In this document: positions 10,870-22,178 of the stretch, piece after piece
Layout: each line of letters starts with the position of its first letter
Numbering within the stretch: position 1 is the stretch's first letter
Origin: Aegilops tauschii subsp. strangulata
Lineage: Eukaryota > Streptophyta > Magnoliopsida > Poales > Poaceae
Length of the DNA: 64,000 bases
Direction of reading: 5' to 3'
NCBI RefSeq assembly: GCF_002575655.3
Contig: NC_053040.3
Coordinates: forward strand, 155,807,148 to 155,871,147
The notes under the pieces: model-generated
What the model was told of the DNA's origin: nothing
The model's database searches: none
What the model saw: the letters and a program-made list of their open reading frames with translations, nothing else
Translations under genes and position numbers: made by a program

Positions 10870-11337
10870 TTACACAGTAATGATTCTTACACCCATGGAG
10901 TCTTGGTGCTGATCATGTTTTGCTCTTGGAAGAGGCTTAGTCAACGGGTCTGCAACATTCAGATCCATATGTATCTTGCAAATTTCTATGTCTCCCACCT
11001 GGACTAAATCCCGGATGGAATTGAAGCGTCTTTTGATGTGCTTGGTTCTCTTGTGAAATCTGGATTCCTTTGCTAAGGCAATTGCACCAGTATTGTCACA
11101 AAAGATTTTCATTGGTCCCGATGCACTAGGTATGACACCTAGATCGGATATGAACTCCTTCATCCAGACTCCTTCATTTGCTGCTTCCAAAGCAGCTATG
11201 TACTCCGCTTCACACGTAGATCCTGCCATGACACTTTGCTTTGAACTGCACCAACTGACAGCTCCACCATTTAATGTAAATACGTATCCGGTTTGCGATT
11301 TAGAATCGTCCGGATCAGTGTCAAAGAACGTAACCAT
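10870..11337 (-). pseudogene. pol: Copia RNase H
   Basis: C-terminal part of copia pol. Conserved blocks are [47 protein letters not shown] and [13 protein letters not shown], ending near [16 protein letters not shown], the family's usual C-terminus. A frame change near 11330 separates it from RT: the upstream frame ends NGYVL, whereas the second copy reads NGYVDASSDTD continuously. RNase H would remove the RNA strand of the cDNA hybrid. Confidence 0.9.
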
Positions 11338-13882
11338 TTACGATGAGCTCTTTGTCACCTCCATAAACGAGAAACATATCCTTAGTCCTTTTCAGGTATT
11401 TCAGGATGTTCTTGACCGCTGTCCAGTGATCCACTCCTGGATTACTTTGGTACCTCCCTGCTAAACTTATAGCAAGGCACACATCAGGTCTGGTACACAG
11501 CATTGCATACATGATAGAGCCTATGGCTGAAGCATAGGGAACATCTTTCATCTTCTCTCTATCTTCTGCAGTGGTCGGGCATTGAGTCTTACTCAATCTC
11601 ACACCTTGTAGTATAGGCAAGAACCCTTTCTTTGCTTGATCCATTTTGAACATCTTCAAAACTTTGTCAAGGTATGTGCTTTGTGAAAGTCCAATTAAGC
11701 GTCTTGATCTATCTCTATAGATCTTAATGCCTAATATATATGCAGCTTCACCGAGGTCTTTCATTGAAAAACTCTTATTCAAGTATCCCTTTATGCTATC
11801 CAGAAATTCTATATCATTTCCAATCAGCAATATGTCATCCACATATAATATCAGAAATGCTACTGAGCTCCCACTCACTTTCTTGTAAATACAGGCTTCT
11901 CCAAAAGTCTGTATAAAACCAAATGCTTTGATCACACTATCAAAGCGTTTATTCCAACTCCGAGAGGCTTGCACCAGTCCATAAATGGATCGCTGGAGCT
12001 TGCACACTTTGTTAGCTCCCTTTGGATCGACAAAACCTTCCGGTTGCATCATATACAACTCTTCTTCCAGAAATCCATTCAGGAATGCAGTTTTGACATC
12101 CATTTGCCAAATTTCATAATCATAAAATGCGGCAATTGCTAACATGATTCGGACAGACTTAAGCATCACTACGGGTGAGAAGGTCTCATCGTAGTCAATC
12201 CCTTGAACTTGTCGAAAACCTTTTGCAACAAGTCGAGCTTTATAGACAGTAACATTACCGTCAGCGTCAGTCTTCTTCTTGAAGATCCATTTATTTTCAA
12301 TGGCTTGTCGATCATCGGGCAAGTCAACCAAAGTCCATACTTTGTTCTCATACATGGATCCCATCTCGGATTTCATGGCCTCAAGCCATTTTGCGGAATC
12401 TGGGCTCACCATCGCTTCTTCATAGTTCGTAGGTTCGTCATGGTCTAGTAACATAACCTCCAGAACAGGATTACCGTACCACTCTGGTGCGGATCTTAAT
12501 CTGGTTGACCTATGAGGTTCAGTAATAACTTGATCTAAAGTTTCATGACCATTATCATTAACTTCCCCACTAATTGGTGTAGGTGTCGCAGAAACTGGTT
12601 TCTGTGATGATCTACTTTCCAATAAGGGAGCAGGTACAGTTACCTCATCAAGTTCTACTTTCCTCCCACTCACTTCTTTCGAGAGAAACTCCTTCTCTAG
12701 AAAGGATCCATTCTTAGCAACGAATGTCTTGCCTTCGGATCTGTGATAGAAGGTGTACCCAACAGTCTCCTTTGGGTATCCTATGAAGACACATTTCTCC
12801 GATTTAGGTTCGAGCTTATCAGGTTGAAGTTTCTTCACATAAGCATCGCAACCCCAAACTTTAAGATACGACAACTTTGGTTTCTTGCCAAACCATAGTT
12901 CATAAGGTGTCGTTTCAACGGATTTTGATGGTGCCCTATTTAGAGTGAATGCAGCCGTCTCTAAAGCATAACCCCAAAATGATAGCGGTAAATCAGTAAG
13001 AGACATCATAGATCGCACCATATCTAGTAAAGTACGATTACGACGTTCGGACACACCATTACGATGTGGTGTTCCGGGTGGCGTGAGTTGCGAAACTATT
13101 CCGCATTGTTTCAAATGTAGGCCAAACTCGTAACTCAAATATTCTCCTCCACGATCTGATCGTAGAAACTTTATTTTCTTGTTACGATGATTTTCAACTT
13201 TGCTTTGAAATTCTTTGAACTTTTCAAATGTTTTAGACTTATGTTTCATTAAGTAGATATACGCATATCTGCTCAAATCATCTGTGAAGGTGAGAAAATA
13301 ACGATATCCGCCACGAGCCTCAATATTCATCGGACCACATACATCTGTATGTATGATTTCCAACAAATCAGTTGCTCTCTCCATAGTTCCGGAGAACGGT
13401 GTTTTAGTCATCTTGCCCATGAGACACGGTTCGCAAGTACCAAGTGATTCATAATCAAGTGATTCCAAAAGTCCATCAGTATGGAGTTTCTTCATGCGCT
13501 TTACACCGATATGACCTAAACGGCAGTGCCACAAATAAGTTGCACTATCATTATCAACTCTGCATCTTTTGGCTTCGACATTATGAATATGTGTGTCACT
13601 ACTATCGAGATTCATTAAAAATAGACCACTCTTCAAGGGTGCATGACCATAAAAGATATTATTCATATAAATAGAACAACCATTATTCTCTGATTTAAAT
13701 GAATAACCGTCTCGCATCAAACAAGATCCAGATATAATGTTCATGCTTAACGCTGGCACCAAATAACAATTATTTAGGTCTAAAACTAATCCCGAAGGTA
13801 GATGTAGAGGTAGCGTGCCGACCGCGATCACATCGACTTTGGAACCATTTCCCACGCGCATCGTCACCTCATCCTTAGCCAA
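11321..13882 (-). pseudogene. pol: Copia integrase and reverse transcriptase
   Basis: An 853-codon open frame. The integrase zinc finger has H119, H124, C150 and C153; the core has D180, D243 and E279 with 35 residues between the last two, as in copia integrases. RT blocks follow: KARLVAKGFRQVQGIDYDET, QMDVKTAFLNGFLEEELYM and the intact YVDD at residues 680-683. In-frame ATG 13882 is not a true start: the protein is the continuation of gag-protease after a frameshift at about 13886. These enzymes would copy and insert the element. The catalytic residues are all present, so the defects lie at the edges of the frame. Confidence 0.92.
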
Positions 13883-13885
13883 TCT

Positions 13886-14848
13886 TCACCTAATCCGTAG
13901 CCCCTGTTTCGAGTTGCAAATATTAGCAATAGAACCAGTATCAAATACCCAGGTGCTACTGCGAGCATTAGTAAGGTACACATCAATAACATGTATATCA
14001 CATATACCTTTGTTAACCTTGCCATCCTTCTTATTCGCCAAATACTTGGGGCAGTTCCGCTTCCAGTGACCAGTCTGCTTGTAGTAGAAGCACTCAGTTT
14101 CAGGCTTAGGTCCAGACTTGGGTTTCTTCTCCTGAACAGCAACTTGCTTGCTATTCTTCTTGAAGTTCCCCTTCTTCTTCCCTTTTCCCTTTTTCTTGAA
14201 ACTAGTGGTCTTATTGACCATCAACACTTGATGCTCCTTTTTTATTTCTACCTCCGCTGCCTTTAGCATTGCGAAGAGCTCGGGAATTGTCTTATTCATC
14301 CCTTGCATGTTATAGTTCATCACGAAGCTCTTGTAGCTTGGTGGCAGTGATTGAAGAATTCTGTCAATGACGCTATCATCTGGAAGATTAACTCCCAGTT
14401 GAATCAAGTGATTATTATACCCAGACATTTTGAGTATATGCTCACTGACAGAACTATTCTCTTCCATCTTGCAGCTGTAGAACTTATTGGAGACTTCATA
14501 TCTCTCAATCCGGGCATTTGCTTGAAATATTAACTTCAACTCCTGGAACATCTCATATGCTCCATGACGTTCAAAACGTCGTTGAAGACCCGGTTCTAAG
14601 CCGTAAAGCATGGCACACTGAACTATCGAGTAGTCATCAGCTTTGCTCTACCAGGCGTTCATAAGTTCTGGCGTTGCTCTTGCAGCAGGCCTGGCACCCA
14701 GCGGTGCTTCCAGGACGTAATTCTTCTGTGCAGTAATGAGGATAATCCTCAAGTTACGGACCCAGTCCGTGTAATTGCTACCATCATCTTTCAACTTTGC
14801 TTTCTCAAGGAACGCATTAAAATTCAATGGAACAACAGCACGGGCCAT
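13886..14848 (-). pseudogene. gag: Copia gag and protease start
   Basis: Gag starts at 14848 (MARAVVPLNFNAFLEKAKL) and runs in one frame to 13886, with a TAG at 14648-14650 after MNAW; the next 12 codons lead to MLYGLEPGLQRRF in the same frame. A lysine-rich stretch precedes the zinc knuckle CFYYKQTGHWKRNC, in which the second cysteine of CX2C is tyrosine. The protease site WVFDTGSIANIC is present near the end with its D-T-G intact. Gag would form the particle and bind RNA. The stop and the lost cysteine suggest that this copy cannot make normal particles. Confidence 0.88.
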
Positions 14849-16086
14849 CTATCTACAATTAACATAGACAAGCAAGATACTATCAGGTACTAAGTTCATG
14901 ATAAATTCAAGTTCTATTAATCATATTACTTAAGAACTCCCACTTAGATAGACATCCCTCTAATCATCTAAGTGATTACGTGGTCCAAATCAACTAAACC
15001 ATGTCCGATCATCACGTGAGATGGAGTAGTTTCAATGGTGAACATCACTATGTTGATCATATCTACTATATGATTCACGCTCGACCTTTCGGTCTCCGTG
15101 TTCCGAGGCCATATCTGCATATGCTAGGCTCGTCAAGTTTAACCTGAGTATTCCGCGTGTGCAACTGTTTTGCACCCGTTGTATTTGAACGTAGAGCCTA
15201 TCACACTCGATCATCACGTGGTGTCTGAGCACGAAGAACTTTCGCAACGGTGCATACTCAGGGAGAACACTTTTATCTTGAAATTTTAGTGAGAGATCAT
15301 CTTATAATGCTACCGTCAATCAAAGCAAGATAAGATGCATAAAAGATAAACATCACATGCAATCAATATAAGTGATATGATATGGCCATCATCATCTTGT
15401 GCTTGTGATCTCCATCTCCGAAGCACCGTCATGATCACCATCGTCACCGGCGCGACACCTTGATCTCCATCATAGCATCGTTGTCGTCTCGCCAACTATT
15501 GCTTTTACGACTATCGCTACCGCTTAGTGATAAAGTAAAATAATTACATGGCGATTGCATTTCATACAATAAAGCGACAACCATATGGCTCCTGCCAGTT
15601 GCCGATAACTTGGTTACAAAACATGATCATCTCATACAATAAAATATAGCATCATGTCTTGACCATATCACATCACAACATGCCCTGCAAAAACAAGTTA
15701 GACGTCCTCTACTTTGTTGTTGCAAGTTTTACGTGGCTGCTACGGGCTTAGCAAGAACCGTTCTTACCTACGCATCAAAACCACAACGATAGTTTGTCAA
15801 GTTGGTGCTGTTTTAACCTTCGCAAGGACCGGGCGTAGCCACACTCGGTTCAATTAAAGTGAGAGAGACAGACACCCACCAGTCACCTTTAAGCAACGAG
15901 TGCTCGCAACGGTGAAACCAGTCTCGCGTAAGCGTACGCGTAATGTCGGTCCGGGCCGCTTCATCTCACAATACCGCTGAACCAAAGTATGACATGCTGG
16001 TAAGCAGTATGACTTATATCGCCCACAACTCACTTGTGTTCTACTCGTGCATAGCATCAACACATAAAACCAGGCTCGGATGACAC
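14849..16086 (-). other. Copia leader with degenerate primer binding site
   Basis: A non-coding leader of about 1.2 kb between the 5' LTR and gag, typical of BARE/Angela elements. At 16070-16086, next to the LTR, the minus strand reads GTGTCATCCGAGCCTGG, a changed form of the initiator-Met PBS TGGTATCAGAGCC. Short ORFs in the leader (for example 15032-15247 and part of 15854-16153) are not supported. Confidence 0.75.
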
Positions 16087-17827
16087 TGTTGGGGAACGTA
16101 GTAATTTCAAAAAAATTCCTACGCACATGCAAGATCATGGTGATGCATAGCAACGAGAGGGGAGAGTGTTGTCCACGTACCCTCGTAGACCGAAAGCGGA
16201 ATTGTTAACACAATGCGGTTGATGTAGTCGAACGTCTTCACGATCCGACCGATCAAGTACCGAACGCACGGCACCTCCGAGTTCAGCACACGTTCAGCTC
16301 GATGACGTCCCTCGAACTCCGATCCAGCCGAGTGTTGAGGGAGAGTTTCGTCAGCACGACGGCGTGGTGACGATGATGATGTTCTACTGACGCAGGGCTT
16401 CGCCTAAGCACCGCTACGATATTATCGATGTGTAATATGGTGGAGGGGGGCACCGCACACGGCTAAAAGATCGTTGATCAATTGTGTGTAGAGAGGTGCC
16501 CTCTGCCCCCGTATATAAAGGAGCAAGGGGGAGGCCGCCGACCAAGGAGGAGAGGCGCGCCTAGGAGGAGTCCTACTCCTACCGAGAGTAGGACTCCCCT
16601 CCCTTTTCCATGTTGGACTAGGAGAGAGGGGGAAGAGGTGGAGGGGAGGAAGGAAGGGGGGCGCCGCCCCCCCTCTCCTTGTCCTATTCGGACTGGGGGG
16701 AAGGGGGCGCGGCCCTGCCCTGGCCTCCTCTCCTCTCTTCCACCTAGGCCCACTAAGGCCCATTAAGTTACCGGGGGGGGGGGGTTCTGGTAACCTCCCG
16801 GTACTCCGGAAAAATCCCGATTTCATCCGGAACACTTCTGATGTCCAAACATAGGCTTCCAATATATCAATCTTTATGTCTCGACCATTTCGAGACTCCT
16901 TGTCATGTCCCTGATCACATCCGGGACTCCGAACAACCTTCGGTACATCAAAACATATAAACTCATAATATAACTGTCATCGTAACGTTAAGCGTGCGGA
17001 CCCTACGGGTTTGAGAACTATGTAGACATGACCGAGACACCTCTCCGGTGAATAACCAATAGCGGAACCAGGATGCTCATATTGGTTCCCACATATTCTA
17101 TGAAGATCTTTATCGGTCAGACCGCATAACAACATACGTTGTTCCCTTTGTCATCGGTATGTTACTTGCCCGAGATTCGATCGTCGGTATCTCGATACCT
17201 AGTTCAATCGCGTTACTGGAAAGTCTCTTTACTCGTTCCGTAATACATCATCCCGCAACTAACTCATTAGTTACAATGCTTGCAAGGCTTATAGTGATGT
17301 GCATTACCGAGTGGGCCTAGAGATACCTCTCCGACAATCGGAGTGACAAATCCTAATCTCGAAATACGCCAACCCAACATGTACCTTTGGAGACACCTAT
17401 AGAGCACCTTTATAATCACCCAGTTACGTTGTGACGTTTGGTAGCACACAAAGTGTTCCTCCGGTAAACGGGAGTTGCATAATCTCATAGTCATAGGAAC
17501 ATGTATAAGTCATGAAGAAAGCAATAGCAACATACTAAACGATCGAGTGCTAAGCTAACGGAATGGGTCAAGTCAATCACGTCATTCTCCTAATGAGGTG
17601 ATCCCGTTAATCAAATGACAACTCATGTCTATGGCTAGGAAACATAACCATCTTTGATTAACGAGCTAGTCAAGTAGAGGCATACTAGTGACACTCTGTT
17701 TGTCTATGTATTCACACATGTATTATGTTTCCGGTTAATACAATTCTAGCATGAATAATAAACATTTATCATGATATAAGGAAATAAATAATAACTTTAT
17801 TATTGCCTCTTGGGCATATTTCCTTCA
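16087..17827 (-). repeat. 5' LTR of the Angela-type element
   Basis: 1,741 bp, the partner of 9100-10836. It is the promoter-bearing LTR of the element. Differences from its partner are scattered single bases and G-run length changes near 16774. Confidence 0.93.
16512..16597 (-). promoter_or_regulatory. Stem-loop and TATA-like box in Angela-type 5' LTR
   Basis: Arms at 16567-16579 and 16585-16597 match except for one base. In the element sense the TATATA box (16519-16512) lies about 47 bp downstream of the stem. Counterpart of 9525-9610. Confidence 0.55.
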
Positions 17828-18423
17828 CAAACACATAGCTACTGGTACATACCCTCAGCCCCGAGGGTGAACTACTCCCTCCTCATCATGGAGAGCGCAG
17901 GGATGATGAAGATGGCCACCGGTGAGGGTTCCCCCCTCCGGCAGGGTGCCGGAACGGGTCTAGATTGGTTTTCGGTGGCTACAGAGGCTTGCGGCGGCGG
18001 AACTCCCGATCTAGGTTATGTTCTGGGGGTTTCTGTATATATATGAGAGCTTTTGGCGTTGGGAACAAGTCAGGGGGATCTCCGGGCTGTCCACGAGGTA
18101 GGGGGGCACGCCCAGAGGGGTGGGCGCGCCTCCCACCCTCGTGGGCAGCCCGGGACTCTTCTAGCCCAACTCTTTTACTCCATGGCCTTCTCCTGGTCCA
18201 AAAATAAGCTCCGTCGAGTTTCAGGTCAATTGGACTCCGTTTGGTTTTCCTTTTATGCGATACTCAAAAACAAGAAAAAACATAAACTGGCAGTGGGCTC
18301 CAGATTAATAGGTTAGTCCCAAAAATCATATAAAATAGCATATAAATGCATATAAAACATCCTAGAAGGATAATATAATAGCATGAATACTTCATAAATT
18401 ATAGATACGTTGGAGACGTATCA
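17828..18423 (-). mobile_element. Solo Athila-like LTR, 5' part in element sense
   Basis: Second half of the LTR that starts at 8024. It ends GGAGACGTATCA on the + strand, which is TGATACGTCTCC in the element sense. It contains the U3-type stem and TATA described at 18036-18153. Open frames here on the + strand (17810-18316) are by-products of the LTR sequence. Confidence 0.8.
18036..18153 (-). promoter_or_regulatory. GC-rich stem and TATA-like box in solo LTR
   Basis: Inverted arms of 17 bp (18082-18098 and 18137-18153, one mismatch) enclose a GGGCGCGCC core. In the element sense TATATATA (18044-18036) follows about 38 bp later. The same layout is seen in five other LTRs of the window. Confidence 0.55.
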
Positions 18424-18457
18424 TCCATCATCACCACCTCCAAGGAAGGAGAACTGA
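18424..18457 (+). pseudogene. Athila 3' ORF, probable C-terminal codons
   Basis: After the solo LTR the + strand can be read PSSPPPRKEN then TGA. This fits the Ser/Pro-rich tail expected after ...TTMQPSS at 8023. A simple joint gives a different frame by one base, so the exact end of the ORF is uncertain. Confidence 0.35.
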
Positions 18458-19994
18458 GTATCGGGTTTGGGCACTCCCCTTGCCAACTACCAAGCTTGGG
18501 GGAGGTGCCCCGGTATCGTATCACCATCACACTCCTATATTTACTGTTTTTCTTAGTTCGATCCTTTTGGTAATATCTTGATCTAGTAGAATAAAGTTTT
18601 AGTATGATCTAGTTTTGAGTTTTGCTTTATGATCCCTCTTTGTAATCGAGTCCGTGAGCTATATAATATAAAGATTAGTTTTGAGTCAAGGGCTTGATTA
18701 TCTTGCTATGGTATTGAGGGAATTAAAGAAAGAATAAAAAGAAATAAAGAGATCATATTGATCTTATATAGAGTAATGACTTCACATATAAAGAGTATGA
18801 TGAATAAAAGTTGTTGAGAGTTGACAAACATAGTTTTGGTCATCATTGCAATTAATAGGAAGTAATAAAGAAAGAGAGGTTTTCACATATAAATATACTA
18901 TATTGGACATCTTTTATGATTGTGGGCACTCATTAAAATATGACATGCTAAAGAGTTGATGTTGGACAAGGAAGACAACGTAATGGGTTATGTTTTCTTA
19001 TATCTGAAATAAAGTATATTGTCATGGATCATCCAACATGTTGAGCTTGCCTTTCCCCCTCATGCTAGCCAAATTCTTTGCACCAAGTAGAGATACTACT
19101 TGTGCTTCCGAATATCCTTAAACCCAGTTTTGCCATGAGTGTCCACCATACCTACCTATGGATCGAGTAAGATCCTTCAAGTAAGTTGTCATTGTTGCAT
19201 GCAATAAAAATTGCTCTCTAAATATGTATGATTTATTAATGTGGAGAAAATAAGCTTTATACGATCTTGTGATGTGGAAGAAATAAAAGCGACGGACTGC
19301 ATAAACAAGGACCATATCACAAGTGGCAATATAAAGTGATGTTCTTTCGCATTAAGATTCTGTGCATCCAACCACAAAAACAGATGACAACATCTGCTTC
19401 CCTCTGCGAAGGGCCTATCTTTCATTCTTGTCTTATACCTTATGCAAGAGTCATTTTGATCTTCACCTTTCTTTTTACATTTTATCCTTTGGCAAGCACG
19501 TTGTGTTGGAAAGATCCTGATATATATATCCAATTGGATGTAAGTTATCATAAACTATTATTGTTGACATTACCCTTGAGGTAAAAGGTTGGGAGGCAAC
19601 ACTATAAGCCCCTATCTTTCTCTGTGTCTGATTAAAACTCCATACCCATAAGTATTGCATGAGTGTTAGCAATTGTGAAAGACTAAATGATAGTTGAGTA
19701 TGTGGACTTGCTGAAAAGCTCTTATATTGACTCTTTCTGATGTTATGATAAATTGCAACTGCTTCAATGACTGAGATAGTTTGTTAGTTTTCAATGAAGT
19801 TTCTGATTCATACTTGACATTGTGAATAGATTGTTACTTTAGCATAAGAAATCATATGACAATATATATATGTTGCTATTCTAAGAATGATCATGATGCC
19901 CTCATGTTCGTATTTTATTTTATCGACACCTCTATCTCTAAACATGTGGACATATTTTTCGTTATTGGCTTCCGCTTGAGGACAAGCGAGGTCT
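18458..19994 (+). other. Athila 3' untranslated region
   Basis: About 1.5 kb of AT-rich sequence between the 3' ORF and the PPT. It starts with a second purine-rich block, CAAGCTTGGGGGAGG (18490-18504), which may be an internal PPT-like tract. Short ORFs on both strands are not supported as genes. I see no RNA gene in it. Confidence 0.6.
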
Positions 19995-20008
19995 AAGCTT
20001 GGGGGAGT
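19995..20008 (+). other. Athila polypurine tract
   Basis: AAGCTTGGGGGAGT lies directly before the TGATACG start of the 3' LTR. Confidence 0.8.
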
Positions 20009-20143
20009 TGATACGTCCATTTCGCATCATGCTTTTATATCGATATTTATTGCATTATGGGCTGTTATTACACGTTATGTCACAATACTTATGCCTATTC
20101 TCTCTTATTTTACAAGGTTTACAAGAAGAGGGAGAAGGCCGGC
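20009..20143 (+). repeat. Athila 3' LTR, first 135 bp
   Basis: Starts TGATACGTCCATTTCGCATC. It resembles the start of the LTR at 53629-52118 (TGATACGTACATTTTGCATC), as expected for one family. It is cut at 20143 by the next element; CCGGC at 20139-20143 would be its target duplication. The rest of this LTR does not occur downstream. Confidence 0.8.
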
Positions 20144-20469
20144 TGTGACGCCCGGATATTCAAGCTACAGAAACCCTCCGCTAATGATGCCGCGTCACCA
20201 CAATTATTGTTGATAATCTTGCGATGATTCAAATCCCGTTCAAATTTAAAATTTAAAATCAAGTCAAACAGTTAAAGTTTTCAAACGTTAAAACAAAAAT
20301 GTTCGGTTAGTGTCAAATATTACATAGGTAATTTTGGTGAAGGAAACACACTTTTACAGAATGCCTAAATATTTTAAATTGAAATAAAACAGAAAAGGAA
20401 ATAAATGAAAGAAAAAGAAAACAAACCAAACAAAATACAAAAAGAGAAAAGGAAAAGGAGAAGGAGAAG

Positions 20470-21530
20470 GGCCCCCCACTGGGCCAACTGTGGCCCAGCT
20501 GGCCAAGGCCCACCCCACTCCCCATATTCCCCCCCCGGACCCAAACCCTAATCTCCCCAACCACCACTTCCCCCTCCACGCTCTGGATCAGGATCAGGAG
20601 GGGCCCGATCCCTTCGCCCCCGCTCGACGTCGTGCGCCGCACCCCCGCCGCCCGAGGACCTCACCGGAGCCCGCCGTTCGATGGTCCTCCCCGCCGGACT
20701 GCCTCCCCGTCTCTGCCATCACCGTTGTCGCCTCCGACCTCCTCCCCACGCCCCATTGCCCCGTGCCCTACAACCTCCCCTGTGAGCACCCCATCCATCC
20801 CCGTCTCCCTGCTCGTGCGCGCTCACCGTGCCCGCCGTTCCCGCGCGCGGCCGAAGCCCCTCGCACGCCCGCTGCTCCCGCTGCCTCTCCTCGCTCGCAC
20901 GCCACTCTGCCTCACCATGGCGCCCCCTCCCCCGGCCGCTCTGCCGCTGCGGCTCACTGCCGCCCCGCGCTCCTCCTCCCGACGCTCGCCCATGCATCAC
21001 CTCGCCTGCATCGCTTGCTCGCTCGCCGCGCGGCGCGCCACGGCCCCGCGGCTCGTTCGCCGCCCCGCTGCTCGCCCGTCTCCAGCCGCCTCCACTCAGG
21101 GCCGTGCCCCCGCTCCCCGCACCCGCCTCGCCATCGCCCGGTTGCCCTAGCGCGCGCGACCCTCCTGCGCCCTGCCTCGCCGTCCGCTGCCCCCTCGTGC
21201 TGCCGCTCACTTGCTGCTGCGCTCGCCACGACCAACCACCTCGCCTCTACTCCTGCCACGACACCGCCGCCCCGTGCAGTGGCCTTGTGCTCGCCACCGC
21301 CCCCTCCCCCCTGCTTGCCTCCCGTCGCAGCCCTCCGACCGGCGTCCCATTCCGGGAACGCCCGCGCCTCGCCGCCGGCCACTGCCTCGCGGTCGCGCCC
21401 CCCTCCGCTCGCCATGGGCTGCGCCGTGCTGCCCCGTGCACTGGCCACCGCTCGGGCTGCGGTCGCGCCCACCGCGCCCGAGACCAGCGCCCGTAACCCC
21501 CCGCGCCCGCTAAGGACCCCTGCCTATGAC
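20470..21530 (+). other. GC-rich, C-biased block within the LTR
   Basis: About 1 kb of strongly cytosine-biased sequence beginning ACCCAAACCCTAATCTCCCC, which resembles a plant 5' leader and first exon. Open frames occur in all three frames and on both strands (the longest is 371 codons at 20490-21605), because few A/T-rich stops can occur. That is why I do not call a gene. A shorter block of the same kind is at 45718-46100 in another LTR of this type. Confidence 0.7.
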
Positions 21531-21554
21531 ACAGGGGGCCCACCACCAGAATGT

Positions 21555-21690
21555 TTTATAAAAAAAGGAATTTTAATATATATATATATTAATTATTTAA
21601 ATTAATTAACTTAATTAATTATGTTTAATTAACCTAATTAACTATTGTTAATTAATTAAACAATACTTAGATTAGTTAAACCCTAATTAG
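21555..21690 (+). repeat. AT-rich low-complexity stretch
   Basis: Repeated TTAATTAA and TATATA units follow the GC-rich block abruptly. It can fold on itself in many registers. No gene is present. Confidence 0.85.
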
Positions 21691-22178
21691 AATAAACAGA
21701 GTATGACATGCAGGACCCACACGTCAGTTTGACCCAGTCAAGGCCCTGTTGACTGCTGACATCATGCTGACGTCATGACGATGACGTCAGCATACACTAT
21801 TCTGGATAATGTTGATTTAAGTAATTAAATAAGTTCTGAAGATGTTTTAAATCTTTAAAAATTAATATAAAATAATCCGTAGCTCGGATGAAAATACTTT
21901 GTACATGAAAGTTGCTCAGAACGACGAGACGAATCCGGATACACAGCTCGTTTGTCCGCCACACATCCCTAGCATAGCGAACACGCAACTTTCCCCCTCC
22001 GGTTCATCTATCCGAAAACGCGAAACACCGGGGATACTTTCCCGGATGTTTCCCCCCTTCGCCGGTATCACCTACTACCGCGTTTGGGCACCCCTAGCAA
22101 CGCGCATTGTCATGTCATGCATCATCATGCATATGTTTGCATTATATTTATTGTTTCTTCCCCCTCTTCTCTCGCTAG

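Larger units (their letters stand above)
9100..17827 (-). mobile_element. BARE-1/Angela/WIS-type Ty1/copia element, full length
   Basis: An 8,728-bp element on the minus strand with two LTRs (9100-10836 and 16087-17827), ends TGTTGGGGAACG ... TTTCCTTCA on the + strand, and a perfect CAAAC target duplication at 9095-9099 and 17828-17832. Gag, protease, integrase, RT and RNase H follow in copia order. By eye the LTRs differ at about 30 of 1,737 positions plus small homopolymer indels. At the commonly used grass LTR rate of 1.3e-8 per site per year this suggests an insertion of under about 1 million years. A stop in gag, two frameshifts and a broken zinc knuckle make it non-autonomous. The family name rests on the LTR and protein sequences I recognise. 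Confidence 0.92.
602..20143 (+). mobile_element. Athila-type Ty3/gypsy retrotransposon, degraded, with nested insertions
   Basis: The order is 5' LTR, PBS, gag, protease, RT, RNase H, integrase, a separate 3' ORF, PPT and the start of the 3' LTR, which fits the Athila clade. The Asp-type PBS TGGCGCCGTTGCCGGGGAG supports this. It is interrupted by a solo LTR (6243-6850), by a second solo LTR holding a copia element (8024-18423), and at its 3' LTR by the element starting at 20144. Removing the insertions leaves roughly 8.5 kb. Several frameshifts and stops break gag and pol, and the RT active site is altered, so it is non-functional. A related 5' half on the minus strand lies at 50257-53629. 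This is the oldest layer of the left block. Confidence 0.85.

Noticed and set aside
20490..21605. 371-codon Pro/Ala/Arg-rich ORF
   Set aside because: It lies in a C-biased LTR block where all frames on both strands are open, and no domain is visible. The length reflects base composition.
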